From an uncultured Sutterella sp. (GTDB lineage: Bacteria > Pseudomonadota > Gammaproteobacteria > Burkholderiales > Burkholderiaceae_F), in the NCBI GenBank assembly GCA_900544345.1, contig UQUR01000006.1, positions 1 through 64,000 on the forward strand: a stretch of 64,000 bases of DNA. The letters are read 5' to 3'. The position numbers were made by a program, and so were the translations under genes. Of the stretch, positions 33,893 through 43,334 are shown in pieces. Within the stretch, counting starts at the first letter, position 1; the number at the start of each line of letters is the position of its first letter. The notes under the pieces are model-generated. The model made no database searches. It worked only from the letters and a program-made list of their open reading frames with translations, and had not been told where the DNA came from.

Positions 33893-34939
33893 TTATTTTC
33901 CTTTATTAAGAATGTAACGGCGCACTGCACGGTTGTGTTCTGCCAGTGTTTTAGAAGGCACCAGATCACCATTGGGTTTATTAATGAAATATAGATAGTC
34001 GGTCTGGGCAGGGTGCAGCACCGCATGGATACTTTCCCGAGTAGGATTGCCAATAGGGGTGGGCGGCAGCCCTACAAATTGGTAGGTATTGTAAGGCGTA
34101 TTGCGTCTTAAATGCTCGCGCTTAATGTCGCCACCGAAAGATTCCCCTTCACCGTAGATGACGCTGGGATCCGTTTGAAGCGGCATCTTGATTCTCAGAC
34201 GATTGGAAAAAATACCTGCAACGATCGGCCGATCTTCACTTCGTCCTACTTCACGCTCGACAATGCTGGCTAAAATCAAGGCTTCATAAGGGGTTTTTAC
34301 TTGGCAGTTTGCACCACGGTTTGTCCACTCTTGAGTCAAAATAGCCTGTTGCTGCTCATATGCTTTTTTAAGAATCAGAAGGTCTGAAACATTTGCGTGA
34401 AAGTTGTAAGTGTCTGGTGCAAACAATCCTTCAAGATGATTTTCCTTGGCACCGATTGCAAACAAAAGTGCTTCGGAAGTCATTTCTGCTGAATCATGCT
34501 TGACACTGTTCAATGCATTGAGACTTTTGCGAACTTCCCAGTAAGTCGAGCCGTCAGGAATGCGCCAACTGATTAAATAAGCCTCCCCTTTTGCGAGCCT
34601 CTCAGTAATGCTTCCCACTGTATCGTCAGGATAGACTCGATAGAAACCGGCTCTCAGATTTTTATGAGCGCCTGTTAAGCGTAAAGACAACTTAAAATAA
34701 AATTCATTTACTTCAACGCCAGACTTTTCCAGAATACCTGGAATAAGGGAAGCCGGAGTTCCGGGCGGAACGTTAAAAGTGATTTCTTTTTTGTTCAGTG
34801 CTTCGTCAGTGATTGAAATTTGATTAGCGCAATAAGCTGCCAGACCCATCACAGCCACACCGGCTGCCAGTCCTGCCATCCAACAACGTTTATCCAACGT
34901 TTTTAATCTGTCCCAAATAATGTCTTTGTATTTAAACAT
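33893..34939 (-). CDS. mltG: Endolytic peptidoglycan transglycosylase
   Basis: 348 residues: a single N-terminal membrane helix (about 23-42) and a periplasmic YceG/MltG domain. Signature segments are ASIVEREVGRSEDRPIVAGIFSNRL with the catalytic Glu, MPLQTDPSVIYGEG, and NTPYNTYQFVGLPPTPIGNP. It cuts nascent glycan strands and so sets their length. It leads the mltG-tmk-holB operon and is divergent from ygfZ, with 71 bases between the start codons that must hold both promoters. Confidence 0.95.
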   Translation of the reverse strand: MFKYKDIIWDRLKTLDKRCWMAGLAAGVAVMGLAAYCANQISITDEALNKKEITFNVPPGTPASLIPGILEKSGVEVNEFYFKLSLRLTGAHKNLRAGFYRVYPDDTVGSITERLAKGEAYLISWRIPDGSTYWEVRKSLNALNSVKHDSAEMTSEALLFAIGAKENHLEGLFAPDTYNFHANVSDLLILKKAYEQQQAILTQEWTNRGANCQVKTPYEALILASIVEREVGRSEDRPIVAGIFSNRLRIKMPLQTDPSVIYGEGESFGGDIKREHLRRNTPYNTYQFVGLPPTPIGNPTRESIHAVLHPAQTDYLYFINKPNGDLVPSKTLAEHNRAVRRYILNKGK

Positions 34940-35010
34940 GAAAAGCGGATTCGCACATTTTTTTTGAAGCCTCCATAATATCAGCCTGCGTTAAATTTTG
35001 GAGAACGAAC

Positions 35011-35913
35011 ATGCAAAATTCAGTGACAGGCTTTTGGACTCTCCCGGCTTCATTGTCTAAAGAAGGCGTCTTTCATTTAAAGGAAATGGCTGTAGTTGAA
35101 GTTAGTGGTGCCGACGCTATGGGGTTTTTGCATGGGCAGTTCACCAACCACATTAACGAAATAGGAGATGCTTTTAGGCTAGCTGCTTACTGCCAACCTC
35201 AGGGCAGAATTCTTTCTTTGATGCGTGTTGTAAAAAAAGACGATCTTTTTTACCTGATTATGCCCCAGGATTTGATTGAGGGCTTCATTAAACGCCTCTC
35301 AATGTTTATCCTCAGAAGCAAAGTGTCTATTCGCTTGGCTGATGAATTAGCTGTTTTCGGCGTTATTTCGCAAAACAAACAATTGCCGGAAATTGACCAT
35401 GCCGTTATTGACAATGATATGGTTATCGGTCGAGTCAGCAATTGGAATAATCTTCAAAGAGCTCTTTTGATAGCTAATTCTGAAAAAGTCTTAAATCATA
35501 TGCAGGTCATTGAGGATTCTGCGATGTGGTTTCTTTCTGAAATTGAAACAAGCACACCTTGGGTATTTGAAAAAACTAAAGAAGCTTTTATTCCTCAATG
35601 GATTAATTTGGATCTTATCGGAGGCTTGGTTTTTGATAAGGGATGTTATCCGGGTCAGGAAATCATTTCTCGTATGCAGCATTTAGGTAAAACGCCTCGC
35701 CGTTTAGTATTGCTTAAATCTGATTCAAAAGTCCTGGTTGAACCTAAGTCAGATGTTTTCTTAAATGGTGAAGCTGTCGGTCAAGCGGTTGCGGGTGTAC
35801 AGACCCAAGATAAAACGTTGGTTCTGGTCTCAATGTCCATTAAAGAAAATGTGGTTCAGGATACTTTTTTCGAAATTCAAGGAAAATCATTTACTCAAAT
35901 GTCTAGGCTCTAG
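35011..35913 (+). CDS. ygfZ: YgfZ/GcvT-like folate-binding protein
   Basis: 300 residues. The signature KGCYPGQEI (210-218, with Cys212) followed by SRMQHLGKTPRRL identifies YgfZ, a folate-dependent protein that helps repair or assemble Fe-S clusters, including that of the tRNA methylthiotransferase MiaB. The N-terminal part (GADAMGFLHGQFTNHI, QPQGRILSLMRVV) is the GcvT-like domain. The ribosome binding site GGAGAACGAAC precedes the ATG. The gene is divergent from mltG, the conserved Burkholderiales order. Confidence 0.92.
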   Translation: MQNSVTGFWTLPASLSKEGVFHLKEMAVVEVSGADAMGFLHGQFTNHINEIGDAFRLAAYCQPQGRILSLMRVVKKDDLFYLIMPQDLIEGFIKRLSMFILRSKVSIRLADELAVFGVISQNKQLPEIDHAVIDNDMVIGRVSNWNNLQRALLIANSEKVLNHMQVIEDSAMWFLSEIETSTPWVFEKTKEAFIPQWINLDLIGGLVFDKGCYPGQEIISRMQHLGKTPRRLVLLKSDSKVLVEPKSDVFLNGEAVGQAVAGVQTQDKTLVLVSMSIKENVVQDTFFEIQGKSFTQMSRL

Positions 35914-35932
35914 ATACTTTTTTCAGCTATAA

Positions 35933-35980
35933 AAAGGGTTCAGTTTAATTTCGGTAATTGGAAATGACTGAACCCTTTGT
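35933..35980. terminator. Terminator between ygfZ and the second autotransporter
   Basis: Stem AAAGGGTTCAGT (35933-35944) / ACTGAACCCTTT (35967-35978), 12 perfect pairs, between convergent genes. Confidence 0.85.
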
Positions 35981-35993
35981 CTTAACTTAAAAA

Positions 35994-38752
35994 TTAAAAT
36001 GCATATTTCAGGCCGATATTGACTCCAAAGTCTTTGGTGTAATGTTGGCCTTCTTCACGATCAAGCTCACCATAGATACGAATACGATCGGAAACTTGCC
36101 AGTCTGCCGTTACACCATAATAGAAGGACGTACCCCCTAGACCATGTCCTTTAACTGATGCACAGTCTCCGTCAACACCAGTGAACTTAATAGTCTGATC
36201 ACCTAAAAATTCATGGGTAACACCTCCAATCAATCCAACTTGATACCAGAGGTCATTCGTACCTGATGTACTGTTATAAGTAAATTTCTTACCCAATACA
36301 AATCCCGCTCGACCGGTAAGGAAATCAGCATTCCCTTGATCAACTTTTAACCCGGTTGAAGTTTTGAAATCTTCCCCCTTAACATAGAAATACGAGAGTT
36401 CTACTTGTGGTTCTATGAACCAATGATTCTTCCAGTGATTTTCAGAAGATTCTTGGCTAAGTGTAAACATTTTCCCTATTTCTAAGGAAGTTCCGAAGCC
36501 TAGGTTATGGTAATTTGCATCAAAAGTACCAGTAGCTTCATTATTTCTGCCGTTGATTTCTTGGTCGTAGTAGCCGAATTGAGCCAATGCATCAACGTAG
36601 AAACCCGAGTCATGTATCCAGGTTGCATAAACTTTACCTGAGTACTCATCTAGTTTCCCGTTCCCACCAAAGGCTGTTTCCAAACCTTCTTGATCTGACT
36701 TCGCGTAGCGGAAGGTACCACCGACAATCCAGGCTGAGTCATTGTCACGAGCTGCAAAAGTATCGTAACCGATATGAATGCCAGTAGAGTCTTGCTTAAA
36801 TCCGTTATAACGGAAGCCTTCAGCTCGATCTTGTCTTGTAAACACTTTGGCCCAAAGACCCGTTTGACTACCATATCGAATTTCACCCAGGCGACGACGC
36901 AGGTCATTTTTTTCAGATAACCAACCGACAGCTTGCGCTACTGATGAACCTAAATTTTGAATCTGTTCGGCTTCTGGCGGTAGTTGTGGATCCGCAGGTT
37001 CATTAGGTTTATTAGGTTCTTCTGGATCGGTTGGGATGGCCTCACTGCCGGTTTTAACTAAATACCATTTTCCGTTACCCTCACTTTTTTCATTGAGAGC
37101 CAATAACTCATCTTCAGTCAACGAATTTATATCGGTTCCTTCCGGAAGAAACTTCATTGACCACCAATTAATCGACCCATTGGCAGAGTATTTATTACCG
37201 CCATCAGGTGAAACAATACTCATTGAGCCGTTGGTTTGCGAAAGTAGCCAATTGTCTGAATGAATCTTCTCGGCTGAAGAAGGATAACCGTCGAAGCGGA
37301 TAATACCGGTGTATTGTCCCTCGACATTCGTAGCTTCCAACTGATCATTGGCTAAAGTTTCTGGGCTATCTTTACTGAGATCAATTCTAGAAATGAGAGT
37401 CCCGCCACTACCTTTCAAATTTTGCGTATTGACTTTGTAATATGTCTGATTGGTATTTCTCGTTACAGAAGAGCCGAAATGAATCGTACCGTCATTAATA
37501 GTTAAATTTGTTAGAGTTGAATCGCCCGAGATATTCCAGATTGCACCATTTTCAAAACTTAGATTAGTTTGAGCCTTTGAATCAGATTCAGTGTTAGTGA
37601 AAACTTTCCCGTCAAGAGCAGAATCGGCTGAGGAGAAATTGACATTGATTAAACCGTTTTCGTTTTCAATATCGCCCTTAATCTTAACGAAATCTGCTTT
37701 CTTAGCTTGATTGATATTGATGGTGCCATCGATGGATTTGAGAGCATAAATATCGCCTTGTCCCTTTTCCCCTAGGGTCATGTCAATATCAGTGTTACCT
37801 GTTACATTGATAATAGAAACATAATGCGGTTTTGTTGTATTTTTGCTGTTTTCACCGGCTAGGATGCCGTGAACATCACGCCAACCACTACCGTATGATC
37901 GAATTGTTAGATCATTTGCATTGATAGTACCGCGATAACGGGTATACAGGCCGGCGTCCAAAAATTGTTTTGTATTACCAATAAATGACTCTTTCCCCAA
38001 CTCGATAGTTGTTTGACCTGATAAGTCGACTTGAGTAGGGTTTCTTTTACCAGAAAATCGCCAAAAGGAAGTGCTTTCGGACCAATCATCTCTATAGTAA
38101 GTGTCTGTTGGTGCTACGCCGGCAAAAACAGCAGTCCCTCCCGTTAGCATCCGAACCGTTGCATCGTTCGATATTTTAATCCTTGTTACTCTGCCCTCAT
38201 ACCACGTACTTTTAGAACTATTTGCACGCAAACCATAAGCGTTACCGTCTAACGAATTAACTGTTATGTCCACATTTTGAGCTTCTAACCTCGGATCCCA
38301 ATTATCACCTCCATTTGAAGTAAGATCGAAAGTTAGGTTTATTCCGTCGGATTTATAGCCAGTTACATCAATAACGATATTTTTTGCTAAAAGAAAAGAT
38401 ACATGACCATCCAATCGAATAGCATCGTGGTTTCCATTTTTGTCATCTGCAGTATTGCTCACCAGGAAATAATCAGTATTTTCGCTCAGATAACGTTGAG
38501 TGCTACCTAATCCTATAGCGAACTGTGATGAACTGTCGACTGAAATATGAACTTCTTTTAGATTGATGGAATTTCCATTATCAACATTTGGTTTCCACCA
38601 ATTGGAAAAATTTTCGGTACCGTTTAGGATAGTGCCATCTTCACTGAGAGTGAATGCTGCAAATGTTTCATAGGAAAATACAGAGGCTAAACAAAAAATG
38701 ACTGCCTTTACTTTAAAGTGTTTGTGTGTGTGGGGGGGGTGAATTTATTCAT
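35994..38752 (-). CDS. Autotransporter, apparently phase-variable (frame off by one at a C8 tract)
   Basis: The frame is open from stop 35994 up to the ATG at 38752 except for a one-base shift at a run of eight cytosines (38732-38739, G on the plus strand), 12 bases after the ATG. With nine Cs the start reads MNKFTPPHTHKHFKVKAVI, a signal peptide ending near YETFA-AF, and one 919-residue protein. As given, the frame stops after 14 codons. The passenger is beta-helix-like and Asn/Thr/Ser-rich; a Pro/Glu-rich linker (PEEPNKPNEPADP) precedes a complete C-terminal barrel (about 300 residues) ending in LKYAF. It is a type V secreted surface protein. A downstream ATG at 38462 gives an 822-residue frame without a signal peptide. 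Confidence 0.85.
38732..38739 (-). repeat. Homopolymeric C8 tract next to a CA repeat, candidate phase-variation switch
   Basis: Eight Cs on the minus strand, followed by ACACACACA, inside codons 5-8 of the autotransporter. Both are slippage-prone. Adding one C, or losing two, restores the frame. Confidence 0.75.
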
Positions 38753-38883
38753 AATGATTTAATTTTTTATTCCTCTTCCGAGGAATTACATGAGTAAAAC
38801 GAAAGAAAAATATGAATCCCGCCCATTATAACCGAACTTCTATTACATCTCTAAAAATTCATCATCCAGCCGATAATAAAGAA

Positions 38884-38913
38884 ACGGACAGTGTTTTCTA
38901 TTGCACTGTCCGT
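38884..38913 (-). terminator. Terminator of the M16 peptidase gene
   Basis: Perfect 10-base stem ACGGACAGTG / CACTGTCCGT beginning just after the stop codon on the minus strand and followed by TTCTTTATT. Confidence 0.75.
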
Positions 38914-38918
38914 TCTAA

Positions 38919-41684
38919 CTATTGGTTCATCGCTTTTTTCTGATCGCCGGCTAAAACAACCGTGAGAGCATTGCGGTTAACCATCTTTCGGAAAGCCGCA
39001 TTAACTTGCTCAAGCGTCATATTGCGAACATTTTCATCGCGCTTTTGCGCTTCGCTCCAGTCTTCGCCTTCATTCATCATGTTGACCCAGTGATAGGCAA
39101 TCAGGTTATCCTGACTGCGGTTTACAGCACGGTACTCGATAAAGCCTTTTTTCGCTTCATCTAGTTCTTGCTGAGTGAAACCCTCTTTGAGCACTCGGTC
39201 AATTTCTTCATAAAGCGCGACTTCGGCCTTACGAAGATTTTGTGGGGCCAGAATAGCCTGCATATTCCAGCTTGCATCGTTGCCGAATGCCGGAATATTG
39301 ACGCTGCTGCCGACGCCGTAGCTTAAACCCTCTTTTTGACGCAGACGCATCATTAAGCGGTTAGAAAGTCCGGTGCTGCCGCCAAAAATCCAGTTGGCCA
39401 AAAGCATAGCATCAGTATCAGGCTCCGCTTTATTATGAGCAAAGTCAAAACGTGCAACTAAAGTGGCGTTTTCCTTATCGGGTGTATCGATAATGATACG
39501 TGTAGCCGGTGTATCGAAGTGTTCACGAACGATTCTTTCGTAAGGTACTTTGGAAACTTTTTCTTTAAGTAACCCTTCAAGCTGACTGCGAACGCTTTCA
39601 GCATCAAAGTCACCCACTATAGAAATTTCGCCGCGAGCAATGCCGTATTGTGTGTTATAGAAGTTTTTCACTTCATCGAGCGTCGTTTTTTCAATGGCGG
39701 CTTTAAGTTCTTTACTCGTTAAGCGATACCGTGGATCATTCTTATCGTAGTGATTGAAGTGTTCTGTAATAGCATCGCGAGCAAGCACACGCGGGTCATC
39801 CATTCTCGACTGTACGTCGTTAGCAAATTCTGCTTTTAGCTCTTCAAAGTCTTTTTCAGGCATAGAAGACTGAGTCCACAATTGCCCCATAAGTTTCAAG
39901 GCATCGGAGAGATGTTCACGTGTCGTTGTGAATTGACCAATATCGCCTTCAACCTGCAGTTTCGTAAAGGCATCATTAATTTGCTCACGCGTCATCGTGG
40001 TCGTGCCGCGCTCAAGCATTGCACTCATTAACGCAGCAATGGCTCGTGTATTGCTTCTTGATTCATAGTTGCCATAGCGGAACTGTGCCCGCACAACAAC
40101 CGTTTCTCCCCGAGTCTTTTTCGGTAGCAAGGCGACATTCACATCACCGATCGTAAAGCGCTCGGTTCTAGCGTTGAGATTAGCCGGACTCGAATCAAAC
40201 ACTTCAGCTTCCTGGCCTTCTTCCTTAAATTGATGTTTAGAAATTACTTCATCGAGCGTGGGAGCAGGAGTCATTTGAGCCCGCTGCGGTTTGCTGTCAG
40301 GAATAAAGGTACCAACTACCCGGTTATCTCGGACAAAGTAGCGCTTCCAAGCCTGCATGACCTCTTCGGGTTTCATTTCTTCCCAGCTGTCGCGATGGAT
40401 AAAGAATAAGCGCCAGTCACCCAAAGCAATGAAGTCAGAGATATCAACGCCGAAAGTTTCTGGATCGGCAAATGTTCTTTCGTATAGTGTTTTTTCTTCG
40501 CGAGCCATCAAGGAGAGTTCTTCATCGCGAAGCACCTCTTTATCAAATGTCCCTTCTACGGTCTCAATTAAAACCTTCTTGGCTTTTTCAATATCACCGT
40601 CTTTGGGAAGCATGGCACCGAAAAGAGCCAGACCAGGGTCATGAGCAGGCATGGGCCAAGCGAAAACCTGAGTTGCCAATCCCGTTTCAACCATAGCTTT
40701 ATGCAGCCTTCCGCGTGGTGTATCACCCAAAACGTCTGCACCTAAATTAATCAACTGGGCATCCGGATGAAGTGCTGCCGGTATACGGTAGCCCACCGCC
40801 ACTACGGTCATTTCGCCTGCACGGCGAATCTCAAACGTACGAGGACCATCAGCCACAGGCTCTTCGGTCCATTGCTGAGGTAAAACACGAGTGGGTTTCG
40901 GGATTGATCCGAAAATGTGTTCTATTTTCTTTAAAGTTTCGGCTTCATCAAATTTGCCAGCAACCATCAAGACAGCGTTATCGGGTTGGTAATACTTATG
41001 ATAAAAAGCTTGAAGGTTTTCAATTTTGACGTGTTCAATATCGCTTCTTGCACCGATTGTGCTGTTACCGTAGTTGTGCCAGTCAAAAAGCACCGACTGC
41101 ATGCGCTTAAGCAGTACGCTGACAGGATTATTTTCTCCCATTTCAAATTCATTTCGCACAACAGTCATTTCCGTGTCGAGGTCTTTTTGTGCGATGAAGG
41201 AATTGGTCATGGCATCGGCACTCCAGCCCAGAGCCCAATCAAGGTTATCGTCCACGGCATTAAAAGAGACAAAGTAATTTGTTCGGTCAAGCCAGGTGGA
41301 TCCGTTCATCTTAAAACCCCGGCGGGTAAACTCTTTGGTAGGTTCGGGATAGTTTTTCGAACCTTTAAACATTAAGTGTTCCAGCAAGTGAGCCATCCCC
41401 GTCTCGCCGTATCCCTCGTGCCGTGAGCCGACCAAATAGGTCATATTAACCGTAATAGTCGGTTTGCTGGAATCAGGGAAAAGCAGCACCTTGAGGCCAT
41501 TTGCCAAGCGGTACTCCGTCACCCCTTCGACCGTCACGATTTTTTGTGCATTTTGTATTTGTTCAACAGCCGTACTTGTTTCGTTCATAGGTGTATTCGT
41601 ATCCTTTTGCCAAAATGTATAACCCACAGCACAAACGATTATGATGCCTGCCGCTGAGAGCCATTTCACTTTCTTCTTATCCAT
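38919..41684 (-). CDS. M16 family zinc metallopeptidase (insulinase-like)
   Basis: 921 residues, the double-length M16 type with two catalytic-fold halves. The inverted zinc motif HLLEH (99-103) is intact, with a distal Glu about 75 residues later in NEFEMGENN; the second half lacks it, as usual. An N-terminal helix (9-24) followed by a polar linker suggests a periplasmic, membrane-anchored peptidase. RBS AAGGAAG precedes the ATG. The substrate is unknown; such proteins often degrade small peptides or act in cell-envelope quality control. It stands alone, with a terminator downstream. Confidence 0.92.
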   Translation of the reverse strand: MDKKKVKWLSAAGIIIVCAVGYTFWQKDTNTPMNETSTAVEQIQNAQKIVTVEGVTEYRLANGLKVLLFPDSSKPTITVNMTYLVGSRHEGYGETGMAHLLEHLMFKGSKNYPEPTKEFTRRGFKMNGSTWLDRTNYFVSFNAVDDNLDWALGWSADAMTNSFIAQKDLDTEMTVVRNEFEMGENNPVSVLLKRMQSVLFDWHNYGNSTIGARSDIEHVKIENLQAFYHKYYQPDNAVLMVAGKFDEAETLKKIEHIFGSIPKPTRVLPQQWTEEPVADGPRTFEIRRAGEMTVVAVGYRIPAALHPDAQLINLGADVLGDTPRGRLHKAMVETGLATQVFAWPMPAHDPGLALFGAMLPKDGDIEKAKKVLIETVEGTFDKEVLRDEELSLMAREEKTLYERTFADPETFGVDISDFIALGDWRLFFIHRDSWEEMKPEEVMQAWKRYFVRDNRVVGTFIPDSKPQRAQMTPAPTLDEVISKHQFKEEGQEAEVFDSSPANLNARTERFTIGDVNVALLPKKTRGETVVVRAQFRYGNYESRSNTRAIAALMSAMLERGTTTMTREQINDAFTKLQVEGDIGQFTTTREHLSDALKLMGQLWTQSSMPEKDFEELKAEFANDVQSRMDDPRVLARDAITEHFNHYDKNDPRYRLTSKELKAAIEKTTLDEVKNFYNTQYGIARGEISIVGDFDAESVRSQLEGLLKEKVSKVPYERIVREHFDTPATRIIIDTPDKENATLVARFDFAHNKAEPDTDAMLLANWIFGGSTGLSNRLMMRLRQKEGLSYGVGSSVNIPAFGNDASWNMQAILAPQNLRKAEVALYEEIDRVLKEGFTQQELDEAKKGFIEYRAVNRSQDNLIAYHWVNMMNEGEDWSEAQKRDENVRNMTLEQVNAAFRKMVNRNALTVVLAGDQKKAMNQ

Positions 41685-41856
41685 TTACAGTCTTCCTTCG
41701 CTTCTCATCGATTAAAAAGACCAAATGAGTTTAATTGATTTCAGCCACAATATTTGGAACTTGAAGAAGAAAGTGTTTCTAAAGATTGCGATTTTACGCA
41801 CACGGACTGCCTTTGCGCTATAGTGGCGCTGTTTTTGAAAAGTTTTGGAAATCATT

Positions 41857-42456
41857 GTGAAGGCCTTTTTTGATCTTCTGCCGGTTATCTGTTTTTTTAT
41901 AACTTTTAAGCTAGCCGGTTCTTACACAGCTGAATTGACCCCGTATGTTCCGGTCTCTGCCGAGCTAATTCCTATTGTGACTGCCACAGCAGTGATTATT
42001 GTTGCAAGCCTTATTCAAATGGGAGTCATTTTCATGAAAGGTGAAAAACCTTCGAAAATGGCCATCTTTTCAACTGTTTTAGTTGTGTTGTTCGGTGGCA
42101 TGACGATTGCCTTTCAGGATCCGGCCTTCATTCAGTGGAAGCCCACATTACTATATTGGTTATTTGCCGCTATTTTAATTTTTGGCCGACTGGGGAAAAA
42201 AGATTACATTAAAACTGTTTTTTCAGGGTTGACCTTGCCTGATTTTGCCTGGAGAAAAGTCGAAGACGGCTGTCTGGTCTTTTTAATCTTAATCGGCATA
42301 GTCAATCTTTTTGTTGCGTATACCTTCAGCATGGATATTTGGGTAGACTTTAAGCTCTTCGGTCTTTTAGGCCTGACACTTCTTTTTACAATTGGGCTTG
42401 GATTCTATGTCGCTAAATACGCAGAAGAAGCGCAAAATACAAAGAATGACAATTAA
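41857..42456 (+). CDS. yciB: Inner membrane protein YciB (intracellular septation protein A)
   Basis: 199 residues, nearly all hydrophobic, with about five membrane segments. KAFFDLLPVICFFITFKLAG at the start and LPDFAWRKVEDGCL later are YciB landmarks. It takes part in envelope maintenance and elongation/division balance. The GTG at 41857 (GGAAA seven bases upstream) gives the family's usual N-terminus; the TTG at 41845 would add four residues. It leads a two-gene operon with the parvulin gene, 27 bases downstream. Confidence 0.88.
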   Translation: MKAFFDLLPVICFFITFKLAGSYTAELTPYVPVSAELIPIVTATAVIIVASLIQMGVIFMKGEKPSKMAIFSTVLVVLFGGMTIAFQDPAFIQWKPTLLYWLFAAILIFGRLGKKDYIKTVFSGLTLPDFAWRKVEDGCLVFLILIGIVNLFVAYTFSMDIWVDFKLFGLLGLTLLFTIGLGFYVAKYAEEAQNTKNDN

Positions 42457-42483
42457 TTACTCTATTAGTTATTGAGGATATTT

Positions 42484-43278
42484 ATGCAACATAAAGCATT
42501 AGTCATCGGTTTATCTTTGACCCTAGCCTCTACGATGGCTTTGGCAGCCCCGACTGCAGTCACGGTCAACGGTAAAACGATCTCTGCTCAAGCTCAGGAA
42601 AAAATCATCAATCAAATCGTCAAAAACGGTCAAAAGCGTACGCCCGAACTCGAAATGCAGGTTCGCAATCAGCTTATTCAAAAGGAAGTTTTGCTTCAGG
42701 AGGCTAACCGTCAGAAGTTAGCTAACCGTGCTGAAGTGCGTGATGCCATCAATAACGCCCGTGATAGCGTTTTGATTAATGCCTTGATTGCTGACTTTGC
42801 TAAGAAGAACCCTGTCAAAGATGCTGACGTGAAGAAGTTCTACGAAGAACAGAAGAAAGCATACGGTGACAAGGAATATAAGGTGAGCGTCATTGCGGTC
42901 AGAACTGAAGCTGATGCTAAGAAAGTGACCGAGGCCTTAAAGGATGGTGACAAGTTTGCCGATGTTGCTAAGAAGTACTCTGTTGATCAAAGTACCAAGG
43001 ATAAAGGCGGTAAGATTGACAACTGGACCTCTTCGGCTAATTTCCCGCAATTGGTGGGCTTAGCCATTCGCTCTTTGGATGACGGTGATTACACAGAAGT
43101 GCCCGTTCGTGCTAATGGCGGCTTCTATATCATTAAGGTTGATGACTCCCGCAAGGCTGAGCTCTTCCCCGAATATAGTAAGAGCAAAGATCATTACAAG
43201 AATATGTTGGTTCAGACAAAGGTCCAACAAAATATTCAGGAACTTTTCCAAAAAGCCAATATCAAGGTCGGTAAGTAA
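42484..43278 (+). CDS. Periplasmic parvulin-type peptidyl-prolyl isomerase
   Basis: 264 residues from the ATG at 42484 (GAGGATATTT upstream). It has a Sec signal peptide ending ALA-AP and a SurA/PrsA-like chaperone region (about 25-130), then a rotamase domain at about 135-225 (YKVSVIAVRTEADAKKVTEALKDGDKFADVAKKYSVD, KGGKIDNW, GGFYIIKVDD). It probably helps periplasmic or outer-membrane protein folding. It follows yciB, the usual Burkholderiales arrangement, but the intervening bolA gene found in many relatives is absent. Confidence 0.9.
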   Translation: MQHKALVIGLSLTLASTMALAAPTAVTVNGKTISAQAQEKIINQIVKNGQKRTPELEMQVRNQLIQKEVLLQEANRQKLANRAEVRDAINNARDSVLINALIADFAKKNPVKDADVKKFYEEQKKAYGDKEYKVSVIAVRTEADAKKVTEALKDGDKFADVAKKYSVDQSTKDKGGKIDNWTSSANFPQLVGLAIRSLDDGDYTEVPVRANGGFYIIKVDDSRKAELFPEYSKSKDHYKNMLVQTKVQQNIQELFQKANIKVGK

Positions 43279-43298
43279 AATAGCTTTCCGATTTATGC

Positions 43299-43327
43299 AA
43301 AAGCCCCGAATTTGGGGCTTTTGTTTT
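43299..43327. terminator. Terminator between the parvulin gene and the MFS gene
   Basis: Stem AAAAGCCCC / GGGGCTTTT with a six-base loop and T-runs after it, between convergent genes. Confidence 0.9.
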
Positions 43328-43334
43328 TTGTCCT

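Noticed and set aside
35994..38462. Autotransporter starting at the ATG at 38462
   Set aside because: This start lacks a signal peptide, while the open frame continues upstream through a complete one to the C8 tract.
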